A stretch of 11,433 bases of DNA. It comes from Prevotellaceae bacterium UBA4301 (GTDB taxonomy: Bacteria > Bacteroidota > Bacteroidia > Bacteroidales > Bacteroidaceae). The stretch lies in the NCBI GenBank assembly GCA_002395775.1, contig DGUV01000042.1:1-11433 (forward strand), given 5' to 3'. Position numbers and translations under genes: made by a program. Below, one piece after another: positions 1 through 5,568 of this stretch. The notes beneath the pieces are model-generated. The model was not told where the DNA came from. It did no database searches and saw nothing but the letters and a program-made list of their open reading frames with translations. Position 1 is the first letter of the stretch. The number at the start of each line of letters is the position of its first letter.

Positions 1-283
1 ATGGCCTGGATGATTCTAAAAATGCCTTCAAGATCAGCGGCTTGCGTCTTGCGTCGCTTGCCATCTGGAGCCAACATTTCAACAGGGGTACAAATTGTCC
101 CCCACTTGGATTTCAGTTCTGGGTCACGTCTAAGCATCTTCTTTATGTAATCACGCGGATTTACAGAATCTGTCAAGACCTGCACTATATCCGTTACGAG
201 GAATAGTACTTCTCCTGTTCTGCATCCCATACGATGCGAACTTTCTTGCCCTCAAAGAGCTTTATAGCGAAACTCTCGTTCAT
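1..283 (-). pseudogene. Bro-N domain (phage antirepressor-like) gene, frameshifted and cut by the window edge
   Basis: The minus strand starts with ATG at 283 and reads MNESFAIKLFEGKKVRIVWD, the typical opening of Bro-N family proteins. That frame stops at 196-194 after 29 codons. The next frame, entered at about position 203, continues the same domain without a stop to the window edge (FLVTDIVQVLTDSVNPRDYI, then a segment with KWGTICTPVEMLAPDGKRR and ending FRIIQA). One T added at the TAT-TCC codons (201-206) would restore a single frame reading KYYFLVTDI. Bro-N proteins are DNA-binding proteins related to phage and baculovirus antirepressors and occur as lone genes in many Bacteroidales. 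Only about 94 residues are visible, so the C-terminal part cannot be judged. The frameshift may be real decay or a sequencing error in a short T run. The domain call is fairly sure; the functional state is not. Confidence 0.75.
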
Positions 284-476
284 GATGATACAATCCTATG
301 TGAATTTGGTTATAAAGTTACAAAATATTCTTCAAAGAGGTTCTGATATGACAGACTTTAACACGACATAGTGCACATTTCCCTCAAAATGAATCACCTT
401 TCAATTATGGGTACTCCCTGCTATATACTGATTTACAACCATTTGCGATTATCCGAAACACTTCCAATGAAAATAA

Positions 477-722
477 TGGATACTCACTCCCGACAACGCT
501 AAAGAGGTCGACAGGGCCATCGTCGCCTGCGTGCAGGCAGCCGCCGATTTCTGGGCAGAGAACGGCGAAAGGATTATGAAAGAGAATAGCAATGTGACAA
601 AATGGCAAAGTGACACTTACAAGCCATTCCTGACTCTTCCCAAAGAGTCTGTTGACTATATTTTTTCCAAAAACGCCCATTTCATCGAAGAAATTAAAGA
701 CTCACCCCCTGCCCCTCTCTAA
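477..722 (+). pseudogene. Short orphan reading frame, probable 3' remnant of an unrecognised gene
   Basis: The frame opens after a stop at 474-476 and runs 81 codons to a stop at 720-722; the first good initiator is GTG at 531 (63 residues). Its first half reads LTPDNAKEVDRAIVACVQAA, then an ADFWAENGERI segment. It is soluble, helix-like and GC-rich, so it resembles core coding sequence more than its AT-rich surroundings. I do not recognise the family. The second half crosses an octad repeat (591-614), and the last residues (SPPAPL) are encoded by the left arm of an inverted repeat that also supplies the stop. No ribosome-binding site or promoter is visible. The likeliest reading is the tail of a decayed gene; a genuine small protein is possible but less likely. 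Confidence 0.3.
591..614. repeat. Octad array inside the orphan reading frame
   Basis: Three consecutive 8-nt units begin at 591, 599 and 607 and resemble AAAATGGC or AAAGTGAC. The array marks the switch from the GC-rich to the AT-rich half of the orphan frame. The words resemble the ATGGCAA heptads near 4039-4066. Confidence 0.45.
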
Positions 723-744
723 TAGCGAGGGGAGTATATAGGGG
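705..744. repeat. GC-rich inverted repeat
   Basis: CCCCTC (712-717) pairs with GAGGGG (727-732) around a 9-nt loop. An outer C run (705-709) can pair with GGGG (741-744), giving an interrupted two-tier hairpin. It lies at the end of the orphan reading frame and provides its stop codon. No T tract follows on either strand, so it is not a standard terminator. A dispersed intergenic repeat unit is the likelier explanation, but only one copy is present here. Confidence 0.5.
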
Positions 745-791
745 TAAAATTTAGATAAAAAGAGGGCAAAAACAGACAAAAACAATATCGG

Positions 792-874
792 CTTAACTCC
801 TTCACTACTTCACACCTTACTCCTAAAAATCGTCAAATCGTGAAACTGTGCAATCGTTAAATCGTTAAAATTTT
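792..874. repeat. Two adjacent octamer-period tandem arrays upstream of porT
   Basis: The first array has four 8-nt units starting at 792, 800, 808 and 816, each beginning CTT (for example CTTCACAC). After a 3-nt phase slip a second array has units starting at 827, 835, 843, 851 and 859, close to AAATCGTT, with a last divergent unit AAAATTTT at 867-874. The second array ends 56 bases before the porT start, where a promoter would be expected. No exact TAnnTTTG box is present, so any promoter role is only inferred. Confidence 0.6.
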
Positions 875-930
875 ACGTGCGCGGGCAATAAAAGAGGGGA
901 AGTGTTCGTTTTTTATGAGGATTGAAGGAA

Positions 931-1680
931 ATGAAACGTTGTAAGTACATCCTGCTGACGCTGGTTATGCTCTTTGGCATAACCCCGTCTTCTGTTGTCC
1001 GTCTTCAGTTCACAGTAGGCGAAATGCAGGGTCAGGAGCGCAAGGTGCAGCACAGGCCGTATCTGGACATGCGCAAGTTGCACTGGGGTTTCCTCTTCGG
1101 CCTGCAGATGCAGGACATGGAGTTCCACAACAATGGCTCCATCGACCCCGAGACTGGCGAGCAGTGGTACACCGACGTGGACTCCTACAACCCCGGTTTC
1201 AACGTGGGCATCCTGGGCGAGTTGCGCCTCTCCAAGCACTTTGCGCTGAGGGCCACACCATCAATGTACTTCGGGCAGAAACGCCTGTGGTTCCACGAAC
1301 AGACCATGGGACGCGACACCACGCAGGTGCTCAAGAGCGTATATATGACGATACCCGTCAACGTGAAGTTCGCCGCCCCCCGCTACAACAACTTCCGTCC
1401 CTATCTGGTGGCAGGCGTGGCCCCGGCCATCGACCTGGCCAACCACAAGCACCGCGCCATCTCCACCAAGCCCTTCGACTGCTTCATCGAGGTGGGCTTG
1501 GGGTGCGACATGTACCTGCCCTTCTTCAAGCTCATCCCTGAGCTGAAGTTCTCCTTTGGCTTGCTGGACGTGCTGAAGAAGAAGCGCACCGACCTCATCG
1601 ACGGCACCCTCATGAAGTACACCCGTTCGGCAGACAGCGCCCACTCGAAGATGATTACCCTGACGCTCTACTTCGAGTAG
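931..1680 (+). CDS. porT: PorT-family outer-membrane protein of the type IX secretion system
   Basis: PorT is an outer-membrane beta-barrel protein needed for type IX secretion in Bacteroidetes. The predicted product has 249 residues, about the usual length of the family. It opens with a signal peptide (basic MKRCK, hydrophobic residues 6-17). The mature part is rich in alternating aromatic and polar strands, including KLHWGFLFGLQ, YNPGFNVGILGELRLSKHFA, SVYMTIPVNVKF and the C-terminal strand MITLTLYFE. I chose ATG 931 over the upstream in-frame TTG at 922 because it gives the normal short basic start; AAGGAA lies immediately before it. An out-of-frame ATG at 915 opens only a 9-codon overlapping frame. 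The upstream neighbour is decayed DNA, so no partner gene is linked here. The family call is firm by sequence character; the exact subfamily was not checked by search. Confidence 0.82.
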   Translation: MKRCKYILLTLVMLFGITPSSVVRLQFTVGEMQGQERKVQHRPYLDMRKLHWGFLFGLQMQDMEFHNNGSIDPETGEQWYTDVDSYNPGFNVGILGELRLSKHFALRATPSMYFGQKRLWFHEQTMGRDTTQVLKSVYMTIPVNVKFAAPRYNNFRPYLVAGVAPAIDLANHKHRAISTKPFDCFIEVGLGCDMYLPFFKLIPELKFSFGLLDVLKKKRTDLIDGTLMKYTRSADSAHSKMITLTLYFE

Positions 1681-1725
1681 CCAGCCGCCCCCCTTCTTGT
1701 AAGCATTCTTTACCTCCGGATTCCT

Positions 1726-1762
1726 CTCTCCCCCCGAGAGCCTAAGGGAATGTCTTTCCCTT
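1726..1762. terminator. Possible hairpins between convergent genes
   Basis: Two small hairpins lie between porT and the convergent nucleotidase gene. CTCTC (1726-1730) pairs with GAGAG (1736-1740) around a five-C loop, and AAGGGAA (1744-1750) pairs with TTCCCTT (1756-1762) around a 5-nt loop. The second overlaps the stop codon of the minus-strand gene. Neither is followed by a T tract. The position suits a bidirectional terminator, but the structure is weak. Confidence 0.35.
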
Positions 1763-2603
1763 AATCCTCGGAAAAGTCGAACTCCAGGACTCCGACGAAC
1801 TGGGCGTTCTTGCCCTGATGGTCGAGCGGAATCTCGCGACCGTCGGCATTGGGCAGATACTTGGTGTACTCAAAATAGCTGTGGGAGTGGCCGCCAAGGA
1901 CCACGTCGATGCCACGAGTCTGACGGATGACGGCGGGGTCTTGGTCGTCGCGGTCGCCATAGCCCAGATGGGAGAGGCAGATGACGAACTGGCAACCTTT
2001 CTCGTTACGAAGCATGTCGGCCATCTGCTGAGCCACGGCCACGGGGTGGGTGTAGCGAACGCCCTGACAGTTGGCCGAGGCCACCAGCCCCTCCAACTGC
2101 GGCGCCAGGCCGAAGATGCCCACGCGCATGCCCGCGCATTCCTTAATGATATAGGGCTTCACAAGTCCTTCGCACACGGTGCCCGTGAAGTCGTAGTTGG
2201 AGCAGACGATGGGGAACTGGGCCATGCGGAAGAGGCGGGCCATGTTGTCGAGGCCGCAGTCAAACTCGTGGTTGCCGATGGTGCAGGCATCGTAGTGCAT
2301 GAGATTCATGAGCCGCACCTCCACCTCACCCTTGAAGAGGCTGTAATAGACGGAACCCTGGGAGAAGTCACCGCAGTCCAGGAGCAGCATGTCGGGATGC
2401 TGCTGCCGCAGTTCCTTCAGGAGGCTGACGCGGCGTATGTATCCACCCTTGTCGGCCTGTTCGGCCTTGATGTCGTGCTTCGAGATGGGCTCGATGCACG
2501 AATGTGTGTCGCTCGTGTGGACGAGGGTCAGACACTGGGCAGAAGCCGAGAAAATGAGGAAATGGGAGAATGAGAAAATGAGGGATATAATGGTGCGCTT
2601 CAT
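1761..2603 (-). CDS. Exported metallophosphatase, catalytic half of a 5'-nucleotidase
   Basis: This 280-residue protein is the dimetal catalytic domain of the 5'-nucleotidase / 2',3'-cyclic phosphodiesterase family (UshA type), which removes phosphate from nucleotides in the periplasm. The metal and active-site motifs are all present: DTH (32-34), GDFSQG (78-83), GNHEFD (110-115), SHLGYGDR (211-218) and GGHSHS (237-242). A signal peptide precedes them (hydrophobic 5-19, likely cut after SASA, residue 22). The protein ends after the metallophosphatase fold, so the C-terminal substrate-binding domain of full-length enzymes (about 500-550 residues) is absent; it is encoded by the gene 36 bp upstream. 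The two genes are probably one transcript. The signal-peptide core is encoded by an octamer-period repeat. The substrate (nucleotide, cyclic nucleotide or other phosphoester) cannot be fixed from sequence. Confidence 0.88.
   Translation of the reverse strand: MKRTIISLIFSFSHFLIFSASAQCLTLVHTSDTHSCIEPISKHDIKAEQADKGGYIRRVSLLKELRQQHPDMLLLDCGDFSQGSVYYSLFKGEVEVRLMNLMHYDACTIGNHEFDCGLDNMARLFRMAQFPIVCSNYDFTGTVCEGLVKPYIIKECAGMRVGIFGLAPQLEGLVASANCQGVRYTHPVAVAQQMADMLRNEKGCQFVICLSHLGYGDRDDQDPAVIRQTRGIDVVLGGHSHSYFEYTKYLPNADGREIPLDHQGKNAQFVGVLEFDFSED
2551..2582. repeat. Octad array encoding a signal-peptide core
   Basis: On the minus strand four 8-nt units (CTCATTTT and variants) lie end to end from 2582 down to 2551. 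They encode about residues 8-18 of the metallophosphatase signal peptide. Because three octads equal eight codons, the 12-bp word at 2572-2583 recurs exactly at 2548-2559 and gives two IFS segments eight residues apart. Confidence 0.65.
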
Positions 2604-2639
2604 AGGACGTTCAATTCGATTCTTAATTATTAACTTTTT

Positions 2640-3380
2640 CTATTTCACAACGATGCGCCCTTCGAATTTCGAGGTGATGGGGCTGTGTTCCTTGACGTAG
2701 CGCATCATGCAGTCGCGGGTGAAGAGATTGCTCACGTCCAGCCGCTGGGCTTTCTTCAGGGAGTAGAGACGGTCGTTGCCCTCGGCCAGATAGTCGAGTG
2801 TGGCTATGCGGTAGGTGCGCTCAGGGTCGATGGGCTGGCCGCCAACCTTGGCCTCAATCAGCTTTCCGTCCTTGGTGATGACCAACCGCACTTCGCGACT
2901 GACGCCCTCGCCGTGCACGGCAGCAATGTCGCGAAACAGATTGAGGAGGTCGCTGCCCTTCAGGTGGACAATGGCCAGACGATTGTCGAAGGGAGAGATG
3001 AGGATGATGTCGCCGCGGCGCACCGTGCCCTGGGGCATGTTGTTGCGAAGGCCGCCCACGTTCACAAGCCCCATGTCGGCCCTTCTGCCGTCCTCAAAGT
3101 CGCTGTACTCAACCAGCACGTCGGCTGCCCAATTGCTGAGCAGGCTCTCGGGGCGCCCGCCACTCATGCCCACGAGGCTTTCGCCCAAAACGGGGGACAT
3201 GATGCTATCGACTGCTGGCTTGTATCGCTCCATGATGGCCAGGGCCTCGGGGTCGGGATGCTGGTCGAGCCGGTTGGTCACCTCGATGCGCTCGGTGGTG
3301 ATGACGCGCTGGGCAGATACATTATGGACAAAGGACAATGGACAATTGAAAATGAACAGGAGCAATAAGGTCTTCTTCAT
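2640..3380 (-). CDS. Exported 5'-nucleotidase C-terminal (substrate-binding) domain protein
   Basis: The product has 246 residues and matches the C-terminal domain of 5'-nucleotidases, which binds the nucleoside in UshA-like enzymes. Visible family features are ESLLSNWAADV (78-88), the NVGGLRNNMPQG segment (107-118) with the conserved arginine at 112, PFDNRL (130-135), and a late TYRIATLDYLAEGND segment. It has no metallophosphatase domain. A signal peptide is present (MKKTLLLLFIF, likely cut after VSA at residue 23). I chose ATG 3380 because it gives this normal signal peptide; the frame stays open 25 codons further upstream, but that part is intergenic in character and carries a promoter-like box. 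It lies 36 bp upstream of the catalytic-domain gene on the same strand, and the two products presumably work together in the periplasm. A promoter is proposed at 3405-3438. Confidence 0.85.
   Translation of the reverse strand: MKKTLLLLFIFNCPLSFVHNVSAQRVITTERIEVTNRLDQHPDPEALAIMERYKPAVDSIMSPVLGESLVGMSGGRPESLLSNWAADVLVEYSDFEDGRRADMGLVNVGGLRNNMPQGTVRRGDIILISPFDNRLAIVHLKGSDLLNLFRDIAAVHGEGVSREVRLVITKDGKLIEAKVGGQPIDPERTYRIATLDYLAEGNDRLYSLKKAQRLDVSNLFTRDCMMRYVKEHSPITSKFEGRIVVK
3326..3345. repeat. Heptad array encoding a signal-peptide core
   Basis: GGACAA occurs three times at exactly 7-nt spacing (3326, 3333, 3340). Read on the minus strand the unit is ATTGTCC or TTTGTCC. It encodes about residues 12-19 of the signal peptide of the nucleotidase C-terminal-domain protein. 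The same word ATTGTCC appears within the MFS gene at 8659-8665. Confidence 0.65.
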
Positions 3381-3404
3381 AATCCGTTCTGTTATTATTT
3401 GTGG

Positions 3405-3438
3405 CAAAGATACAAAAAAGATGATATTAACCCGCCAA
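3405..3438 (-). promoter_or_regulatory. Candidate promoter for the nucleotidase gene pair
   Basis: On the minus strand TATCTTTG (3412-3405) matches the Bacteroidetes -7 consensus TAnnTTTG. A TTG (3438-3436), part of TTTTG, lies 23 bp upstream, slightly farther than the usual 19-21. The ATG at 3380 follows 24 bp after the -7 box. The assignment rests on consensus match and position only. Confidence 0.45.
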
Positions 3439-3469
3439 AACAGGCAAAATAACACGGGAAAAAGAAAAA

Positions 3470-3511
3470 ATTATGAATTATGAATTGTCAATTATGAATT
3501 ATTTATTAACT
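3470..3511. repeat. Heptad tandem array overlapping the rplS promoter
   Basis: Six consecutive 7-nt units start at 3470, 3477, 3484, 3491, 3498 and 3505. Units 1, 2 and 4 are ATTATGA, unit 3 is ATTGTCA, and units 5 and 6 are degenerate (ATTATTT, ATTAACT). Unit 3 supplies the TTG of the -33 element and unit 6 starts the -7 box. Confidence 0.7.
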
Positions 3512-3514
3512 TTG
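3485..3514 (+). promoter_or_regulatory. Bacteroidetes-type promoter for rplS
   Basis: TTG (3485-3487) and TAACTTTG (3507-3514) are separated by 19 bp, which fits the Bacteroidetes primary sigma consensus well. Transcription would start near 3520, giving a 5' leader of roughly 90 nt before the rplS ATG at 3610. Confidence 0.65.
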
Positions 3515-3519
3515 CCCCC

Positions 3520-3609
3520 GCTTTCCGCCCCAGGTCGCTGGCAGGATGCAGAGTTCCCTGTTATGCCTCGGGTTGAGATGTACAACAATTTAATAAAAAA
3601 CCAAACAAA
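3520..3609 (+). other. Untranslated leader of rplS
   Basis: The predicted leader is GC-rich in its first 55 nt and then A-rich up to the start codon. Two short stems can be drawn: CCAG (3530-3533) with CTGG (3538-3541), and CAGG (3542-3545) with CCTG (3557-3560). The A-rich end, with no Shine-Dalgarno site, is normal for Bacteroidetes translation starts. Ribosomal-protein leaders often bind their own product, but these stems are too short to claim such a structure. Confidence 0.3.
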
Positions 3610-3975
3610 ATGGCAGATTTAATCAAAATTGCTGAGGAAGCATTTGCTACTGGCAAGCAGCACCCCGCATTCAAGGCTGGTGACACTGTGACCGTAGCTT
3701 ACAAAATCATCGAGGGCAACAAGGAGCGTATCCAGCTCTATCGTGGCGTGGTCATCAAGATCAGCGGCCATGGCGAGAAGAAGCGCTTCACCGTCCGCAA
3801 GATGTCGGGCACCGTGGGTGTAGAGCGTATCTTCCCCATCGAAAGTCCCAACATCGAAAGCATTACCGTGAACAAGGTAGGTAAGGTGCGCCGCGCTAAG
3901 CTGTACTACCTGCGCAACCTGACTGGTAAGAAGGCTCGCATTGCCGAAAAGCGCTCAGCCGTCGTTTCCGAGTAA
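3610..3975 (+). CDS. rplS: 50S ribosomal protein L19 (bL19)
   Basis: bL19 sits at the interface of the 30S and 50S subunits. The 121-residue product shows the whole family pattern: HPAFKAGDTVTVAYKIIEG (residues 18-36), KERIQLYRGVVI, the FTVRKMSGTVGVERIFPIES core, and the basic KVRRAKLYYLRNLTGKKARI tail. The length is normal for the family. ATG 3610 follows an A-rich leader typical of highly expressed Bacteroidetes genes. The gene has its own upstream promoter and a strong terminator at 4000-4037, so it appears to be a single-gene transcript, unlinked from the rpsP-rimM-trmD genes that accompany it in many other bacteria. Confidence 0.97.
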   Translation: MADLIKIAEEAFATGKQHPAFKAGDTVTVAYKIIEGNKERIQLYRGVVIKISGHGEKKRFTVRKMSGTVGVERIFPIESPNIESITVNKVGKVRRAKLYYLRNLTGKKARIAEKRSAVVSE

Positions 3976-3999
3976 TCCGAGCACCTCGACAATGAAATG

Positions 4000-4037
4000 A
4001 AAAGGCATCAAGGGCTGAAGCTCGGGATGCCTTTTTT
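4000..4037 (+). terminator. Rho-independent terminator after rplS
   Basis: A 10-bp stem (4000-4009 with 4026-4035, core AAAGGCATC / GATGCCTTT) with a 16-nt loop is followed by the end of a six-T run (4032-4037). It lies 25 bp after the rplS stop and just before the next gene. Confidence 0.88.
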
Positions 4038-4038
4038 A

Positions 4039-4066
4039 ATGGCAAATGACAAATGGCAAATAACAT
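4039..4066. repeat. Heptad array at the start of the CvfB-like gene
   Basis: Four 7-nt units start at 4039, 4046, 4053 and 4060 (ATGGCAA, ATGACAA, ATGGCAA, ATAACAT). The third unit contains the first candidate start codon of the downstream gene (4053), and the array fills the gap between that gene and the rplS terminator. Confidence 0.65.
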
Positions 4067-4901
4067 GGTGGAACTTGGAAAGATGAACCGCCTGACTGTG
4101 GTGAAGAGGGTGGACTTTGGCGTGTATCTCGACGGCGGTGAGGTGCACGGAGACATTCTGCTACCCTCTCGATATGTGCCCGAAGGAACAAAAGTTGGCG
4201 ATGATGTGGACGTCTTCATCTATCTTGACCAGGAGGAACGCCTCGTGGCCACCACCGAACGCCCCATGGCCCAGGTGGGCGACTTTGCCTGGCTCGAGGT
4301 GGCATGGGTCAACAACTTCGGGGCATTCCTCTCATGGGGACCCATGAAGGACCTGTTCGTGCCCTTCCGCGAACAGAAGATGAAGATGCAGAAGGGCAAC
4401 CGCTACATCGTGCACGTCCACCTCGACGAGGAGAGCCACCGCATCATGGCATCGGCCAAGGTGGAAAAATTCATGAACCACAACATGCCTCCCTACCACG
4501 TGGGCGACGCCGTAAGCCTCCTCATCTGGCAAAAGACTGACCTGGGATTCAAGGCCATCGTCGACAACCAGTATGGCGGACTGCTCTACGACCACCAGAT
4601 ATTCCGCCAGCTGCACACTGGCGACCGCCTGACGGCCTATGTGCAAAACGTGCGCGAGGACGGGAAAATCGACCTCATGCTGCAACCCGTCGGCCAACAG
4701 GCTGCACGAGAGTTCAGCGACGTGCTGCTCGACCATCTCCGCAACAACGGAGGCCACACCGCGCTGGGCGACAAGAGCCCTGCCGAGGAAATCTACAGCG
4801 TGTTTGGCGTCAGCAAGAAGGTGTTCAAGAAGGCCGTCGGCGAACTCTACAAGAAGCGCCTCATCGAAATCTCGGAAGAGGGCCTCACCCTCATCCCCTA
4901 A
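4053..4901 (+). CDS. CvfB-like S1-domain RNA-binding protein
   Basis: The 282-residue product matches the CvfB/YitL family: tandem S1-type OB folds followed by a winged-helix domain. The first S1 unit contains RLTVVKRVDFGVYLDGGEVH (about residues 13-33) and DILLPSRYVP. A second contains WVNNFGAFLSWGPMKDLFVP (about 89-108). A third, near 155-210, contains KAIVDNQYGGLLY and ENVREDGKID-like sequence (here QNVREDGKIDLML). The C-terminal segment (about 240-282, SPAEEIYSVFGVSKKVFKKA) is the winged helix. The family binds RNA and affects virulence gene expression in staphylococci; the role here is unknown. The start is uncertain: ATG 4053 gives MANNMVELGKM, while ATG 4065 (MVELGKM) matches the usual start of the family and drops residues encoded by the heptad array. 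It lies 16 bp upstream of the LolD gene and may be cotranscribed with it. Confidence 0.85.
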   Translation: MANNMVELGKMNRLTVVKRVDFGVYLDGGEVHGDILLPSRYVPEGTKVGDDVDVFIYLDQEERLVATTERPMAQVGDFAWLEVAWVNNFGAFLSWGPMKDLFVPFREQKMKMQKGNRYIVHVHLDEESHRIMASAKVEKFMNHNMPPYHVGDAVSLLIWQKTDLGFKAIVDNQYGGLLYDHQIFRQLHTGDRLTAYVQNVREDGKIDLMLQPVGQQAAREFSDVLLDHLRNNGGHTALGDKSPAEEIYSVFGVSKKVFKKAVGELYKKRLIEISEEGLTLIP

Positions 4902-4917
4902 ACCCTAACTCCACCTC

Positions 4918-5568
4918 ATGATAAAGCTACGCAACATCACCAAAAGTTTCGGCTCGCTACAGGTGCTGAAAGGCATCGACCTGGACATCAGCCAAGGCGA
5001 GATTGTGAGCATTGTGGGCCCCAGCGGAGCCGGCAAGACCACACTGCTGCAAATCATGGGCACACTGGACAAGGCCGATACTGGCACCGTGGAAATTGAC
5101 GGTGTGCGCACCGATAGCCTTTCACAATCCAAACTCTCAAAGTTCCGCAACCAGAAGATTGGCTTTGTCTTTCAGTTCCATCAGTTGCTGCCCGAGTTCA
5201 CTGCACTGGAGAATGTGATGATTCCGGCCTTCATTGGCGGCATGGGCAAGAGGGATGCCCGAAAGCGGGCCGAGGAGTTGCTGGCCTTCATGAACCTGAC
5301 CGACCGTGCCAATCACAAGCCCAACGAACTGTCAGGCGGCGAAAAACAACGTGTGGCTGTTGCTCGTGCCTTAGTCAATAATCCTGCCGTGATTATGGCC
5401 GACGAACCGTCGGGCAGCCTGGACAGCCAGAACAAACAAGAACTGCACCAACTCTTCTTTGACCTGCGCGACCGCATGGGACAAACCTTCGTCATCGTCA
5501 CTCACGACGAAGAACTGGCACGCCTGACCGACCGCACCATCCACATGCGCGATGGTGTGATTGACTAA
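4918..5568 (+). CDS. lolD: LolD-type ABC transporter ATP-binding protein
   Basis: This 216-residue protein is a complete ABC ATPase of the LolD/MacB family, which powers lipoprotein release from the inner membrane or related MacB-like export. Visible motifs are Walker A GPSGAGKTT (34-42), the Q-loop glutamine at 86, the signature LSGGEKQRVAVARAL (138-152), Walker B VIMADEP (158-164) followed by SGSLD, and the H-loop histidine at 196. Length is normal for LolD. No permease (LolC/E or MacB-like) is adjacent: the next gene lies on the other strand and is an antiporter. In Bacteroidetes the ATPase is often encoded apart from its permease, so the partner is probably elsewhere. Its stop codon TAA (5566-5568) overlaps the stop of the convergent antiporter gene. 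Confidence 0.88.
   Translation: MIKLRNITKSFGSLQVLKGIDLDISQGEIVSIVGPSGAGKTTLLQIMGTLDKADTGTVEIDGVRTDSLSQSKLSKFRNQKIGFVFQFHQLLPEFTALENVMIPAFIGGMGKRDARKRAEELLAFMNLTDRANHKPNELSGGEKQRVAVARALVNNPAVIMADEPSGSLDSQNKQELHQLFFDLRDRMGQTFVIVTHDEELARLTDRTIHMRDGVID

Larger units (their letters stand above)
284..930. other. Long non-genic stretch with remnants and repeats
   Basis: No convincing intact gene is seen in this stretch. From 284 to about 470 the DNA is AT-rich with stops in all frames; it should hold the promoter of the minus-strand Bro-N gene, but I see only a near match (TAACTTTA at about 322-315). From 477 to 722 there is a short open frame with coding-like composition, listed separately. The stretch from 705 to 744 is a GC-rich inverted repeat. 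From 792 to 874 there are two octamer-period arrays. No exact TAnnTTTG promoter was found directly upstream of porT. Confidence 0.6.

Noticed and set aside
405..680. Minus-strand frame of 91 codons in the decayed region
   Set aside because: It has no recognisable motif, no promoter or ribosome-binding site, and it overlaps the GC-rich plus-strand frame, which has the better coding character.
915..944. Short upstream open frame overlapping the porT start
   Set aside because: ATG 915 opens only nine codons. With no conservation data it is most likely chance; it could affect porT translation but nothing supports it.
1818..2573. Plus-strand frame of 251 codons opposite the metallophosphatase gene
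   Set aside because: It is the antisense shadow of a gene with all catalytic motifs, and its composition (Val, His, Ala, Asp rich) is typical of a shadow frame.
2604..2639. Separate promoter for the catalytic metallophosphatase gene
   Set aside because: The 36-bp gap is AT-rich but contains no TAnnTTTG box on the minus strand, so cotranscription with the upstream gene is the simpler reading.
3470..3511. CRISPR-like or phage attachment repeat
   Set aside because: Units are 7 nt with no spacers and no cas or integrase genes are nearby, so neither a CRISPR array nor an attachment site is supported.
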